Below the pieces are notes generated by a model. That model was given only the letters and a program-made list of their open reading frames with translations. It had not been told where the DNA came from and searched no databases. A program made the translations under genes and the position numbers. A DNA stretch of 5,827 nucleotides from Anaerobacillus sp. (GTDB lineage: Bacteria; Bacillota; Bacilli; Bacillales_H; Anaerobacillaceae). The stretch lies in NCBI GenBank assembly GCA_007120055.1, contig SKOL01000766.1, positions 1 to 5,827 on the forward strand, in the 5' to 3' direction. Below, piece after piece: positions 1-5,629 of this stretch (position 1 is its first letter; each line of letters starts with the position of its first letter).

Positions 1-1078
1 CTAAATAAGAAGGTCTACCTTCTAAATAAAACGGGGAAGATAATGCATCATATTCATTTTGATCGATTAAATATTCTCCCTCTTTTTCAGGCATAATCAT
101 TACGTATTTAGGGTCTTGCTGCAGGAGTTTAAATCCTTGTTGATAGTCAGTAATCGTTACCTTTTTTAATTGAGGATCTTGATCAATTTGATCAGTGTAT
201 ACTTTCCCTCTACTGACAATAAGAATTCGATCATATAAATCTTCATAATTAATAATGGGATTGCTTGAAAAATGGACGAAAAATGCTTTTCTTTCTGCAG
301 GAAAGGTCGTTTCAGCATACTTCATAAAACGCTGCCGCTCTTCTGTTTTATTTGGACCAACCATTATATCTCCTTCACCAGACTTCATCATTAATAGAGC
401 CGTTTTAAAAGGTTGGTTAATAAACTCAAATTTTATATTGAGCCGTTGTTCAAGTTCTTTCATGATCTCAAAATAAATTCCTGAAACTTCTTTTTCTTTA
501 AAAATCCGATAAGGTGGTGCGGGGTTTCCGACTACTTTTAAATTTGGGACAGAAACTGAGCGATCTTTTTCTTCTAGAAGAGGGAGTTCTTTTTGAGATA
601 AAATTTGTTCCTCTAGTAAATGGCCCTCTTCCGTAGACGGGTGGTACTGTTCTACGTACCAATTAAAAACAGTACCAAGGGCTAATAAACAAGGTTGGAT
701 ATATTCAGAAGTTATCACTTCATTATCTTCCCCTTGATCGTGACTACCAAAGTTACCGAAAGCTTGAATAGTTCCTAAGTTAATTAAAATATGCTTCGGT
801 AAAAGGTTGTTTCGGTCTAATGTTTGGATGAGATCATTGAGCATTAGTTTTGAAACTGGCTTTCCTTGTTTATGGAAATCTTCTTTAATATAAACCGCCT
901 TACATATCGCCTCGGCAGATTTTCTCGCCTGAAACAAAGAAACTTCAGGGTCTGTGCCCTGATATTTCAATGTTTTTTCATAAAGGTTTTTCACCCGTTT
1001 AATTTCGGCCTCTAGTTTTTGTATGCGGTTTGTTAATTTTCTTTTTGATTTGCACATAGGAACACATTCCTTTTTCAT
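1..1078 (-). CDS. DUF4145-like domain fused to a family-3 solute-binding domain (3' end outside window)
   Basis: The frame is open from an ATG at 1078 to the left edge, giving 359 residues without a stop. Residues 12-36 are a charged, coiled-coil-like helix. Residues ~44-143 form a helical domain resembling DUF4145: an ARKSAEAICKAVY helix, a DLI...LP segment, a GN..SHD motif at 108-114 and a terminal ALGTVFNWYVEQY helix. From ~180 the protein follows the SBP_bac_3 (amino-acid-binding) pattern: GNPAPPY, SGIYFEIMKELEQRL, a KSGEGDIM strand-turn at 232-239 and TEERQRFMKYAE at 245-256, whose Arg normally contacts the ligand carboxylate. There is no signal peptide, lipobox or membrane segment, so the binding fold appears cytoplasmic. 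That is unusual, because this family normally works outside the membrane with ABC importers. The start is uncertain: ATG 1078 has a weak AAAGAG site, while ATG 1057 (residue 8) has AAAGGA about 10 nt upstream. Function unknown; ligand sensing is an inference. Confidence 0.85.
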   Translation of the reverse strand, partial: MKKECVPMCKSKRKLTNRIQKLEAEIKRVKNLYEKTLKYQGTDPEVSLFQARKSAEAICKAVYIKEDFHKQGKPVSKLMLNDLIQTLDRNNLLPKHILINLGTIQAFGNFGSHDQGEDNEVITSEYIQPCLLALGTVFNWYVEQYHPSTEEGHLLEEQILSQKELPLLEEKDRSVSVPNLKVVGNPAPPYRIFKEKEVSGIYFEIMKELEQRLNIKFEFINQPFKTALLMMKSGEGDIMVGPNKTEERQRFMKYAETTFPAERKAFFVHFSSNPIINYEDLYDRILIVSRGKVYTDQIDQDPQLKKVTITDYQQGFKLLQQDPKYVMIMPEKEGEYLIDQNEYDALSSPFYLEGRPSYL

Positions 1079-1210
1079 AAGATTACTCTTTAATGCCTTG
1101 ACCAAACATTAAAAATAGAATGAATGAATCTTCGAGTATATTCAAAAAATTCATATATAATCTCTCAATCACACAAATTCGCCTGTATGGTTTAAATATT
1201 TCACCTACCA

Positions 1211-1393
1211 CTAAACTTCTCTATTAACAGCCTCAACTGTATCGTCTTTATGTATATTGATCATTTCATCAAAAAGTAAAGTGTTATCATAAATACCGGT
1301 AACGTGAACGAGCATTGCTTCTGTGCATCTAGATATAAATGATATTTCTAACTTTTTATAGCATGAATTTTTCTTTTTAGTGAAGTCCTCATC
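1211..1393 (-). pseudogene. Decayed reading-frame fragment, unknown family
   Basis: A minus-strand frame is open from just after a TAG (1394-1396) to a TAG at 1211-1213, 60 residues. Its C-terminal part reads like a real protein (TEAMLVHVTGIYDNTLLFDE, then MINIHKDDTVEAVNREV), with balanced hydrophobic and charged residues, whereas the upstream part is lysine-rich and overlaps the hairpin at 1383-1411. The only in-frame ATG, at 1315, gives 34 residues and has no Shine-Dalgarno site. I read it as the C-terminal remnant of a gene whose 5' part was lost. I do not recognise the family. A short expressed peptide cannot be excluded but is less likely. Confidence 0.35.
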
Positions 1394-1411
1394 CTATTGA
1401 TGGGACTTTTT
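1383..1411 (+). terminator. Rho-independent terminator with no upstream gene
   Basis: The left arm 1383-1393 pairs with the right arm 1399-1408 in 10 bp with a single bulged T at 1389 and a 5-nt loop. The stem runs directly into TTTTT (1407-1411), followed by GTTT. The T-run lies on the plus-strand side only, so it would stop rightward transcription, yet no plus-strand gene lies upstream in the window. It may be left over from a deleted gene, end a small untranslated RNA, or block stray transcription toward the leftward genes. Confidence 0.55.
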
Positions 1412-1558
1412 GTTTCAATTTGATAATAAACTAATAGTTTTCCCCATACTGTTACTTTCTTTTTAGCATAGTTATTTAGGAGGTCCTTTTACCCTTGCTC
1501 ACATTTCGATAACCCATTGTTTTTCATATCAATTTTATCTCAATCATCATAATCGTCC

Positions 1559-1903
1559 CTATCCAAACACCAATTCCACTTCTTCCTTATACTCTTCAAA
1601 TATTCGCTCCCCATCTAATTGAACCTCTACGCTTTCAAGAATTCCACGATAATACCATTCCTGCTGCTCTTTTCCTCTTTTAAAACGCTCCCATACACGA
1701 TTTCCTTCACTTGCTAAGTCTGCTTTTGTACTGCGGATATTATGTAATTTATCGGCACATACGACTTCCTCCGTGCAGCCTGCTTGTAATAAGTACATTC
1801 CTACCGCGTAAGGGTGGGCGATATATGGGATTGTTGTTGCTTTTCGCATTTGTGCTTGATGGGCTTCAGTTGCTACTTCGATCGCTTTTTCGATTAATTG
1901 CAT
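1559..1903 (-). CDS. Internally deleted HD-domain protein (MESH1/SpoT-like), probably inactive
   Basis: 114 residues from ATG 1903. An in-frame ATG six codons upstream (1921) is rejected because GGAGG lies 7 nt before 1903. Residues 1-48 match the start of the (p)ppGpp-hydrolase-type HD fold: an AIEVATEAHQAQMRK helix, PYIAHP (His30 as a metal ligand) and an AVGMYLLQAG helix. Residues 49-58, CADKLHNIRS, match the late ADK.HN motif (Asp51 as a metal ligand). In the family these blocks are separated by about 65-75 residues carrying the LLHD..ED motif and the FG...V helix; here they are joined directly at Val48-Cys49. Intact relatives are about 180 residues. The deletion is in frame, so the rest of the protein (RVWERFKRGK, QQEWYYRGIL) still reads normally. 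Without the central His-Asp and Glu-Asp residues, metal binding and hydrolysis are not expected. It follows the VbhA-like gene by 14 bp, presumably as one transcript. The deletion is inferred from remembered family structure. Confidence 0.75.
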   Translation of the reverse strand: MQLIEKAIEVATEAHQAQMRKATTIPYIAHPYAVGMYLLQAGCTEEVVCADKLHNIRSTKADLASEGNRVWERFKRGKEQQEWYYRGILESVEVQLDGERIFEEYKEEVELVFG

Positions 1904-1910
1904 ATGGCTA

Positions 1911-1915
1911 CCTCC
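1911..1915 (-). promoter_or_regulatory. Shine-Dalgarno site fixing the HD-gene start
   Basis: On the minus strand a perfect GGAGG ends 7 nt before ATG 1903. If translation began at the in-frame ATG 1921, this site would lie inside the coding sequence as Gly-Gly codons, so the downstream ATG is the better start. Confidence 0.75.
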
Positions 1916-1917
1916 GT

Positions 1918-2121
1918 TCATTTTCCTTCATTTTTATATTTTGCTATTATTTCTTTCTCGATTTCGTCTAACTCTTTTCTTCCCTCAATGTAATCTTCAA
2001 AAAATTTAAGGTCTTCTTTGGCTGGTTCTGGGGAATCTAACGAACCGAGCGCAAATGCGTCCCTTACATATTTCTTTCTCTCTTCTTTCGTTGAATTTGC
2101 AATGCTATATTTATTACCCAT
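1918..2121 (-). CDS. Small VbhA-antitoxin-like protein
   Basis: 67 residues from ATG 2121; a TTG at 2130 would add three. The purine-rich AAAGGATGG on the minus strand ends 9 nt before the ATG but directly abuts the TTG, favouring the ATG. The highly charged protein (ERKKYVRDAFA, then KEDLKFFEDYIEGR, then DEIEKEIIAKY) follows the layout of the VbhA antitoxin family: a first helix, a short acidic turn, and a helical pair ending in a Y-x-x-G step. VbhA proteins inhibit Fic AMP-transferases through an S/T-xxx-E-G/N motif. Here the corresponding turn is GSLDS (residues 26-30), with Asp-Ser in place of Glu-Gly, and no Fic gene is in the window. The HD-type gene follows after 14 bp, so the two are probably co-transcribed. 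The family call rests on general pattern; the protein may be an orphan or serve another partner. Confidence 0.65.
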   Translation of the reverse strand: MGNKYSIANSTKEERKKYVRDAFALGSLDSPEPAKEDLKFFEDYIEGRKELDEIEKEIIAKYKNEGK

Positions 2122-2149
2122 AGAGATCAACCATCCTTTCTATATAAAA

Positions 2150-2164
2150 GTTGGTTTGTTGGTT
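2150..2164. repeat. Tandem 7-bp direct repeat GTTGGTT
   Basis: Two copies of GTTGGTT (2150-2156 and 2158-2164) are separated by one T. They lie in the leader of the VbhA-like gene, about 30 bp before its start. The minus-strand sequence just downstream, TTTATATAGA, could supply a -10 element, in which case the repeats would overlap the promoter spacer and might bind a regulator. No -35 element is convincing. Confidence 0.25.
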
Positions 2165-2202
2165 AGGGCTCTGCCCGCCTTTTACACAATCTAGATGGTG
2201 AT

Positions 2203-3414
2203 TTATAGTGGTAATAAACATTTCAACGACTTCACTTTAATGGCGTCTTCATCACCTTTCACCCAAGGTAGTGACTTTTGGTTGGAAATGATTAAGGTTG
2301 GGTGCTTGATCGTTGCTTGTAAGTTGTACACCGTGTATAAAAAGGCGGCGAATCTTACGTCATCTTCTCTAGTTTTTCTAAAAAGGTTGAGGCCTGCGGC
2401 AACGCCTGCTAAGTAAAACGATGGTTCGTATAGTTGTTTTGCAGCTTGATGAGTAATGCGGTCTTTAATCGAAGTTCTAAGTTGTGGTAAGACAGATCGT
2501 AACACCATTGAACCGGGTCCTGATGGAATTTCAATCGTATTATTCATCTTTGAAGAAAGCGTGGCACATAAGTCTTTCCAGAAAAGTCGTTGGTCATCGT
2601 CTTCGATCGACATATAACTTAAAGTAACGTGCAATTCTAAGTAACGGTGATCATAAAAAATGTTGTCTGTGTCTTTGAAGCTGCCAAAATCAATGATCGA
2701 AATATCACCGTTCTTTGACACCATAATGTTATTGCCATGAAGGTCGCCGTGAGAGTGGCCGAGTAAACACGGGATTTCCATCCCCCATAATGAGCGATCT
2801 TGGAGAAATTTCATTGGGTTGGGAAAAACTTCGTAAATACCATCGAACGTAAGCCATAAATCATCATTATTAACGCCAATTTTTTCAAAAGCTTTCATCA
2901 TCCGCTCATCGAAAAAGCGGCTTCCTAATGAATGTTCGACGATATCGATCGGGTGAATATCCTTGGATTGATAAGGCAAATTCCAATTGTAAAGAATCGA
3001 AGAAATATTTTTAGAGATATCAGAGATATTTGGTAACTCATTGTAAATGGCATAGTTTAATGTTTTACTTTCGACGACACAATCGCCTACTAACTCATAT
3101 AACACACCGTACCAGTTTTCATATTCGGCACAAGTTTTAATTTTTGGTACGTATTGCTCGAGGTTATGGCCTTGGACGATCTTTAACACTTTTTGATGCA
3201 GTTCTAACTCGTTAACGTTTCTTTCCGATACTTTTTGAAATTTCGCAATCGCTAAATCAATCGTTTTTTCGTTAAAAATCAACACTAAATAAACATTGGC
3301 TCCTGATAAACCTTTCGTTATACGTTTTTCGATTTCAATCTTCGGAACATCAAATCTGCGAAAAAGCTCTTCTTCATGATTAGATAATGGTATCGTTGAA
3401 ACTACTTCAGCCAC
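2203..3414 (-). CDS. APH/choline-kinase-fold phosphotransferase
   Basis: 403 residues from GTG 3414; an in-frame ATG at 3441 adds nine but has no ribosome-binding site, while AAAAGGGGGAG stands 5 nt before the GTG. Counting from that GTG, the kinase elements appear in order: a glycine loop KGLSGANVYLV (34-44), the ATP-anchoring lysine in LAIAKF (58), a helix-C glutamate in NELEL (69), a hinge-like YGVLYELVGD (102-111), the catalytic loop HGDLHGNN (222-229, Asp224 as base and Asn229 as metal ligand), and the metal-binding IDFG (Asp242). About 90 mostly helical residues lie between hinge and catalytic loop, and an all-helical ~150-residue tail follows. The HGDLHxxN form is typical of aminoglycoside/choline kinases and related protein-kinase-like enzymes. 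The layout also reminds me of TCAD9, a kinase-like domain of bacterial conflict systems, from memory only. The substrate is unknown. It is transcribed divergently from the coupling-ATPase gene. Confidence 0.8.
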   Translation of the reverse strand: MAEVVSTIPLSNHEEELFRRFDVPKIEIEKRITKGLSGANVYLVLIFNEKTIDLAIAKFQKVSERNVNELELHQKVLKIVQGHNLEQYVPKIKTCAEYENWYGVLYELVGDCVVESKTLNYAIYNELPNISDISKNISSILYNWNLPYQSKDIHPIDIVEHSLGSRFFDERMMKAFEKIGVNNDDLWLTFDGIYEVFPNPMKFLQDRSLWGMEIPCLLGHSHGDLHGNNIMVSKNGDISIIDFGSFKDTDNIFYDHRYLELHVTLSYMSIEDDDQRLFWKDLCATLSSKMNNTIEIPSGPGSMVLRSVLPQLRTSIKDRITHQAAKQLYEPSFYLAGVAAGLNLFRKTREDDVRFAAFLYTVYNLQATIKHPTLIISNQKSLPWVKGDEDAIKVKSLKCLLPL

Positions 3415-3419
3415 CGCTA

Positions 3420-3430
3420 CTCCCCCTTTT
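3420..3430 (-). promoter_or_regulatory. Shine-Dalgarno site selecting the kinase GTG start
   Basis: The minus strand reads AAAAGGGGGAG, ending 5 nt before GTG 3414. It lies within the codons that would follow ATG 3441, and nothing comparable lies a suitable distance upstream of that ATG. An additional AAAGGAG further upstream (about 3475-3481) has no start codon at a usable spacing. Confidence 0.65.
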
Positions 3431-3489
3431 GATCTTTTCATACCAATACTTTAGTTCGACGTTGTTTCGCTTTCTCCTTTACAATTGTG

Positions 3490-3508
3490 GATTAATTTCC
3501 CATTAATC
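3490..3508. promoter_or_regulatory. Inverted repeat GATTAAT-N5-ATTAATC, possible operator
   Basis: Perfect 7-bp arms (3490-3496 and 3502-3508) flank a 5-bp centre in the divergent control region. A third ATTAAT core lies at 3559-3564. The palindrome is followed on the plus strand by TAGA and seven T residues, so a weak A/T-stem terminator is the alternative reading, but there is no plus-strand gene for it to end. Its position 76-94 bp before the kinase start makes an operator or promoter element for the leftward gene plausible. Confidence 0.35.
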
Positions 3509-3528
3509 TAGATTTTTTTGTAAAAATA

Positions 3529-3573
3529 TGAAACTTTATTCATCGTTTCAACGTACTAATTAATGTGTTTCAA
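3529..3573. promoter_or_regulatory. TGAAAC/GTTTCA site cluster, possible operator
   Basis: TGAAAC (3529-3534) and GTTTCA (3545-3550) form an inverted repeat with a 10-bp centre. GTTTCAA at 3545-3551 recurs at 3567-3573, 22 bp downstream, which is about two helical turns. The cluster sits midway between the two divergent genes, where a shared repressor or activator would act. The motif is short and A/T-rich, so chance is possible. Confidence 0.35.
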
Positions 3574-3634
3574 TACTCTAACTAAGCGGATATCTACATA
3601 ACAATAAATTAGCTTCATAAAAGCTCACCAAACT

Positions 3635-3640
3635 TATATT
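3635..3640 (+). promoter_or_regulatory. Candidate -10 element for the coupling-ATPase gene
   Basis: TATATT matches the sigma-A -10 consensus at five of six positions; the base pairs 17 bp upstream (GCTTCA) are a poor -35, so an activator would be needed. A start site near 3647 would lie downstream of ATG 3643 and give a leader of about 40 nt to TTG 3685, which agrees with the choice of the TTG start. Confidence 0.25.
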
Positions 3641-3669
3641 AGATGTACGATCAACTATATTTTAAAAAA

Positions 3670-3677
3670 GGGTGGGG
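3670..3677 (+). promoter_or_regulatory. Shine-Dalgarno site selecting TTG 3685
   Basis: GGGTGGGG, preceded by an A-run, ends 7 nt before TTG 3685. It directly abuts ATG 3678, which is out of frame and reaches a stop after 24 codons, and it lies too far downstream to serve ATG 3643. Confidence 0.55.
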
Positions 3678-3684
3678 ATGTCGA

Positions 3685-5568
3685 TTGACGATTGGTTTTG
3701 TAAAAAACAATCTCAAAGAGAAGAAAAAAGAACAGGTGAAATTGAAGTTTGAAAAAGCGAGTCGTTTCCTACAAAGCGATTACGATATCGCCTTATTACA
3801 AGCGACGAAAATTGTCACTGACATTTGTTATGCCGTGTATCAACAAAATCGAAATTTAGTCGGAAAGCATGCAATTCCACTTGATAAACTCATTTCCATC
3901 GTCATCGAAGAAAAGATCGTGCCTCGAATTATTGCTGTTCATTTACAAGTTTTTAAAACACTCGTCGATGAAGTTGATCTTGAAGAAGAAGAGTTACAAA
4001 AGCTTTATGTAGAGCAAAGCTTTTTAAGTTTAGCGGTGATCGTCGATTGGTTTTTAGAAGACCTTGCAGAAACGTCGCTTCCATTAAAAGAAGAACTCGC
4101 AAAAATGACGTTACAAGTGAGTGCTAGTAAAAATGTTTTTACTGTCACACATGACGAAAATCAAAAACTTGCTTCAAGTTCATTTGCCCAATTATCTGAT
4201 TTAGAGGGAGCGATTGGCGATGACGGTTTTATGATCGGAAAAAAATTACGCCTGAATAAACAGAAAAGTTTTGAACATTGTGTTTGTGTCGGTCCGACAG
4301 GAAGTGGAAAAACCGTTAGTTTTTTTATTCCAAACTTATTATCACTGCCCGACGCCTCGATTGTTGTGACCGACCCTAAAGGGGAGCTTTTTCAAAAAAC
4401 AGCAGCAACTAACTTAGCGCAAGGAAAACGCGTTCTCGTTTTTAGTCCTTATCACGAAAATTCAATGCAATACAATCCACTCGCCTTATGCAGAAACGTT
4501 TCTGAAATTCGTGAACTTGCCTTAACGCTTTTAAGTAACGGGAACGCCACTGTTGAATCGATCACAGGCGTGAAATCATCAGGTAACAATATTGAGTGGA
4601 TTACAATGAGCGTCCCGCTATTAGCCGCTTTTTTCATTTTTGTTAAAGACCTCGCCCCACCTAAAAATACAATTGAATATGCGTTACGCTTAATTACTGA
4701 AAATGACATCGACACATTAAAATTTTTAATGGTGGAAACTGATCCTGAAGCTGAAAAACAGTTTAATATTTTCATACAATCTGCTGAAAGTGAAAAAACC
4801 GTCGCAAGTATTCGTACCGTATTAGCGTCGAGTATGCAGCTGTTTACTGATGATCGAATTATTAACGTCACTTCTCAAAATGAAGTCGATCCAACAATGC
4901 TTAGAGAAAAGCCGACTGTGCTTTATGTCATCGTTCCAGAACATAAAAGTGCTTACACAGCGCCACTAATGGCGACTTTTTATAGTCAATTAATGAATCA
5001 CTTACTAGATACAAAAATGACTGACATTCCGATTTACTTTATGCTCGATGAATTTGCCAATATTGGTATTATCCCGAATATAGACGCCGCTTTAGCCACC
5101 TTCCGTTCCCGAAAAATCGGGATTGCCTTAGGGATTCAAAGCTTAAACCAGCTAAAAAGCAAATATGAAAAAAGCGCCGATACGATCCTTGACAACTTAA
5201 AAACAAAGTTTATTTTCCCAGGCTTATCGAACGATTCAAGTAAATACTTCTCAGAAATGCTCGGCCAAACAGAAATCACAACCACCAACGCCTCCTACGG
5301 CAACGAACTCGTCATCAACACATCGAAACAAACACGACCACTACTCACACCTGACGAAATTAGAACATTAGCAGACGAAACACTCATCACAATTATCGAT
5401 AACAAAAACCCCTTCCAAGACGAACAGCTACGTTATTATAAAGACGACAACCTTTTGAAACTATCAGAAGATGAGCTAGATTTGAATAGTTATATTATTG
5501 AACAGGCGGAGGGACAGAGGGGACAGGTTCACTGTCCCAGTTTAATCCGCCCTCCCCTACTTCTTTGA
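3685..5568 (+). CDS. VirD4/TraG-like coupling ATPase with an N-terminal DUF4145-like domain
   Basis: 627 residues from TTG 3685; ATG 3643 is in frame and would add 14 but lacks a ribosome-binding site. Counting from the TTG, residues 32-127 form a helical domain resembling that of the leftward gene at 1-1078 (LQATKIVTDICYAVY, then DKLISIVIEEKIVPR, then LAVIVDWFLEDL), but its GN..H motif is replaced by acidic residues. The type IV coupling-protein motor follows: Walker A GPTGSGKT (203-210), DPKGE (230-234), a helical all-alpha-domain region (~265-390), Walker B YFMLDEF (451-457, Asp455-Glu456), and the TraM-recognition-type stretch to GIALGIQSLNQL (479-490). VirD4 proteins normally begin with two membrane helices; none is seen, so the ATPase looks cytosolic. 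No relaxase, mating-pore or other secretion genes are present. The family pumps DNA or protein through type IV pores; the substrate here is unknown. The last ~20 residues are encoded by a REP-like palindrome and are probably not native. Confidence 0.88.
   Translation: MTIGFVKNNLKEKKKEQVKLKFEKASRFLQSDYDIALLQATKIVTDICYAVYQQNRNLVGKHAIPLDKLISIVIEEKIVPRIIAVHLQVFKTLVDEVDLEEEELQKLYVEQSFLSLAVIVDWFLEDLAETSLPLKEELAKMTLQVSASKNVFTVTHDENQKLASSSFAQLSDLEGAIGDDGFMIGKKLRLNKQKSFEHCVCVGPTGSGKTVSFFIPNLLSLPDASIVVTDPKGELFQKTAATNLAQGKRVLVFSPYHENSMQYNPLALCRNVSEIRELALTLLSNGNATVESITGVKSSGNNIEWITMSVPLLAAFFIFVKDLAPPKNTIEYALRLITENDIDTLKFLMVETDPEAEKQFNIFIQSAESEKTVASIRTVLASSMQLFTDDRIINVTSQNEVDPTMLREKPTVLYVIVPEHKSAYTAPLMATFYSQLMNHLLDTKMTDIPIYFMLDEFANIGIIPNIDAALATFRSRKIGIALGIQSLNQLKSKYEKSADTILDNLKTKFIFPGLSNDSSKYFSEMLGQTEITTTNASYGNELVINTSKQTRPLLTPDEIRTLADETLITIIDNKNPFQDEQLRYYKDDNLLKLSEDELDLNSYIIEQAEGQRGQVHCPSLIRPPLLL
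5505..5551. repeat. REP-like palindromic element inside the 3' end of the coupling-ATPase gene
   Basis: The inner stem GGGACAG (5520-5526) pairs with CTGTCCC (5532-5538) over a 5-nt loop. The outer stem GGCGGA (5505-5510) pairs with TCCGCC (5546-5551). A second copy of GGGACAG at 5511-5517 precedes the inner arm. The local G/C content is far above its surroundings. Palindromes built on GGGACAG/CTGTCCC recur, from memory, as dispersed elements in Bacillaceae genomes. The element supplies the codons of the final GQRGQVHCPSLIRPP stretch of the upstream protein. Confidence 0.65.
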
Positions 5569-5629
5569 TTTGTGCCTATCACTCCCCACAATATGATCGG
5601 ACTCTTGTTCAGGAGGCTAGTATTTCTTC

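Larger units (their letters stand above)
1079..1558. other. 480-bp region without an intact gene, containing gene debris
   Basis: Between the DUF4145/solute-binding gene and the HD-type gene no complete gene can be supported. The stretch holds a decayed minus-strand reading frame (best part 1211-1350), a plus-strand hairpin terminator with no gene in front of it (1383-1411), and an isolated AGGAGG on the plus strand at about 1479-1484. That site is followed by TTG at 1495 and a stop after only five codons. A/T-rich DNA at 1079-1200 must contain the promoter of the leftward gene, but no convincing -35/-10 pair could be picked out. No terminator is visible directly downstream of the HD-type gene. 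Confidence 0.6.

Noticed and set aside
255..476. Plus-strand 73-codon open frame
   Set aside because: It lies wholly antisense to the DUF4145/solute-binding gene, has no ribosome-binding site, and its product resembles no family.
1479..1512. Perfect plus-strand AGGAGG followed by a TTG
   Set aside because: The frame from TTG 1495 stops after five codons, so no gene is supported; at most a remnant ribosome-binding site.
1711..1971. Plus-strand 86-codon hydrophobic frame
   Set aside because: It is antisense to the HD-type and VbhA-like genes; the hydrophobic bias comes from reading A-rich coding sequence backwards.
2167..2177. GGGC-TCT-GCCC hairpin between the kinase and the VbhA-like gene
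   Set aside because: The stem is only 4 bp, and there is no T-run in the direction of the minus-strand transcript, so it is not a credible terminator.
2195..2416. Plus-strand 73-codon frame
   Set aside because: It is antisense to the end of the kinase gene, with no start signal.
3611..3625. AGCTT-CATAA-AAGCT hairpin upstream of the coupling-ATPase gene
   Set aside because: The stem is 5 bp and A/T-rich with no T-run or conserved context; probably chance.
3678..3752. ATG directly after GGGTGGGG
   Set aside because: It is out of frame with the ATPase, gives only 24 codons, and abuts the ribosome-binding site too closely for initiation.
4452..4871. Minus-strand 139-codon frame
   Set aside because: It is antisense inside the coupling-ATPase gene, whose own motifs are intact; no ribosome-binding site or recognisable domain.
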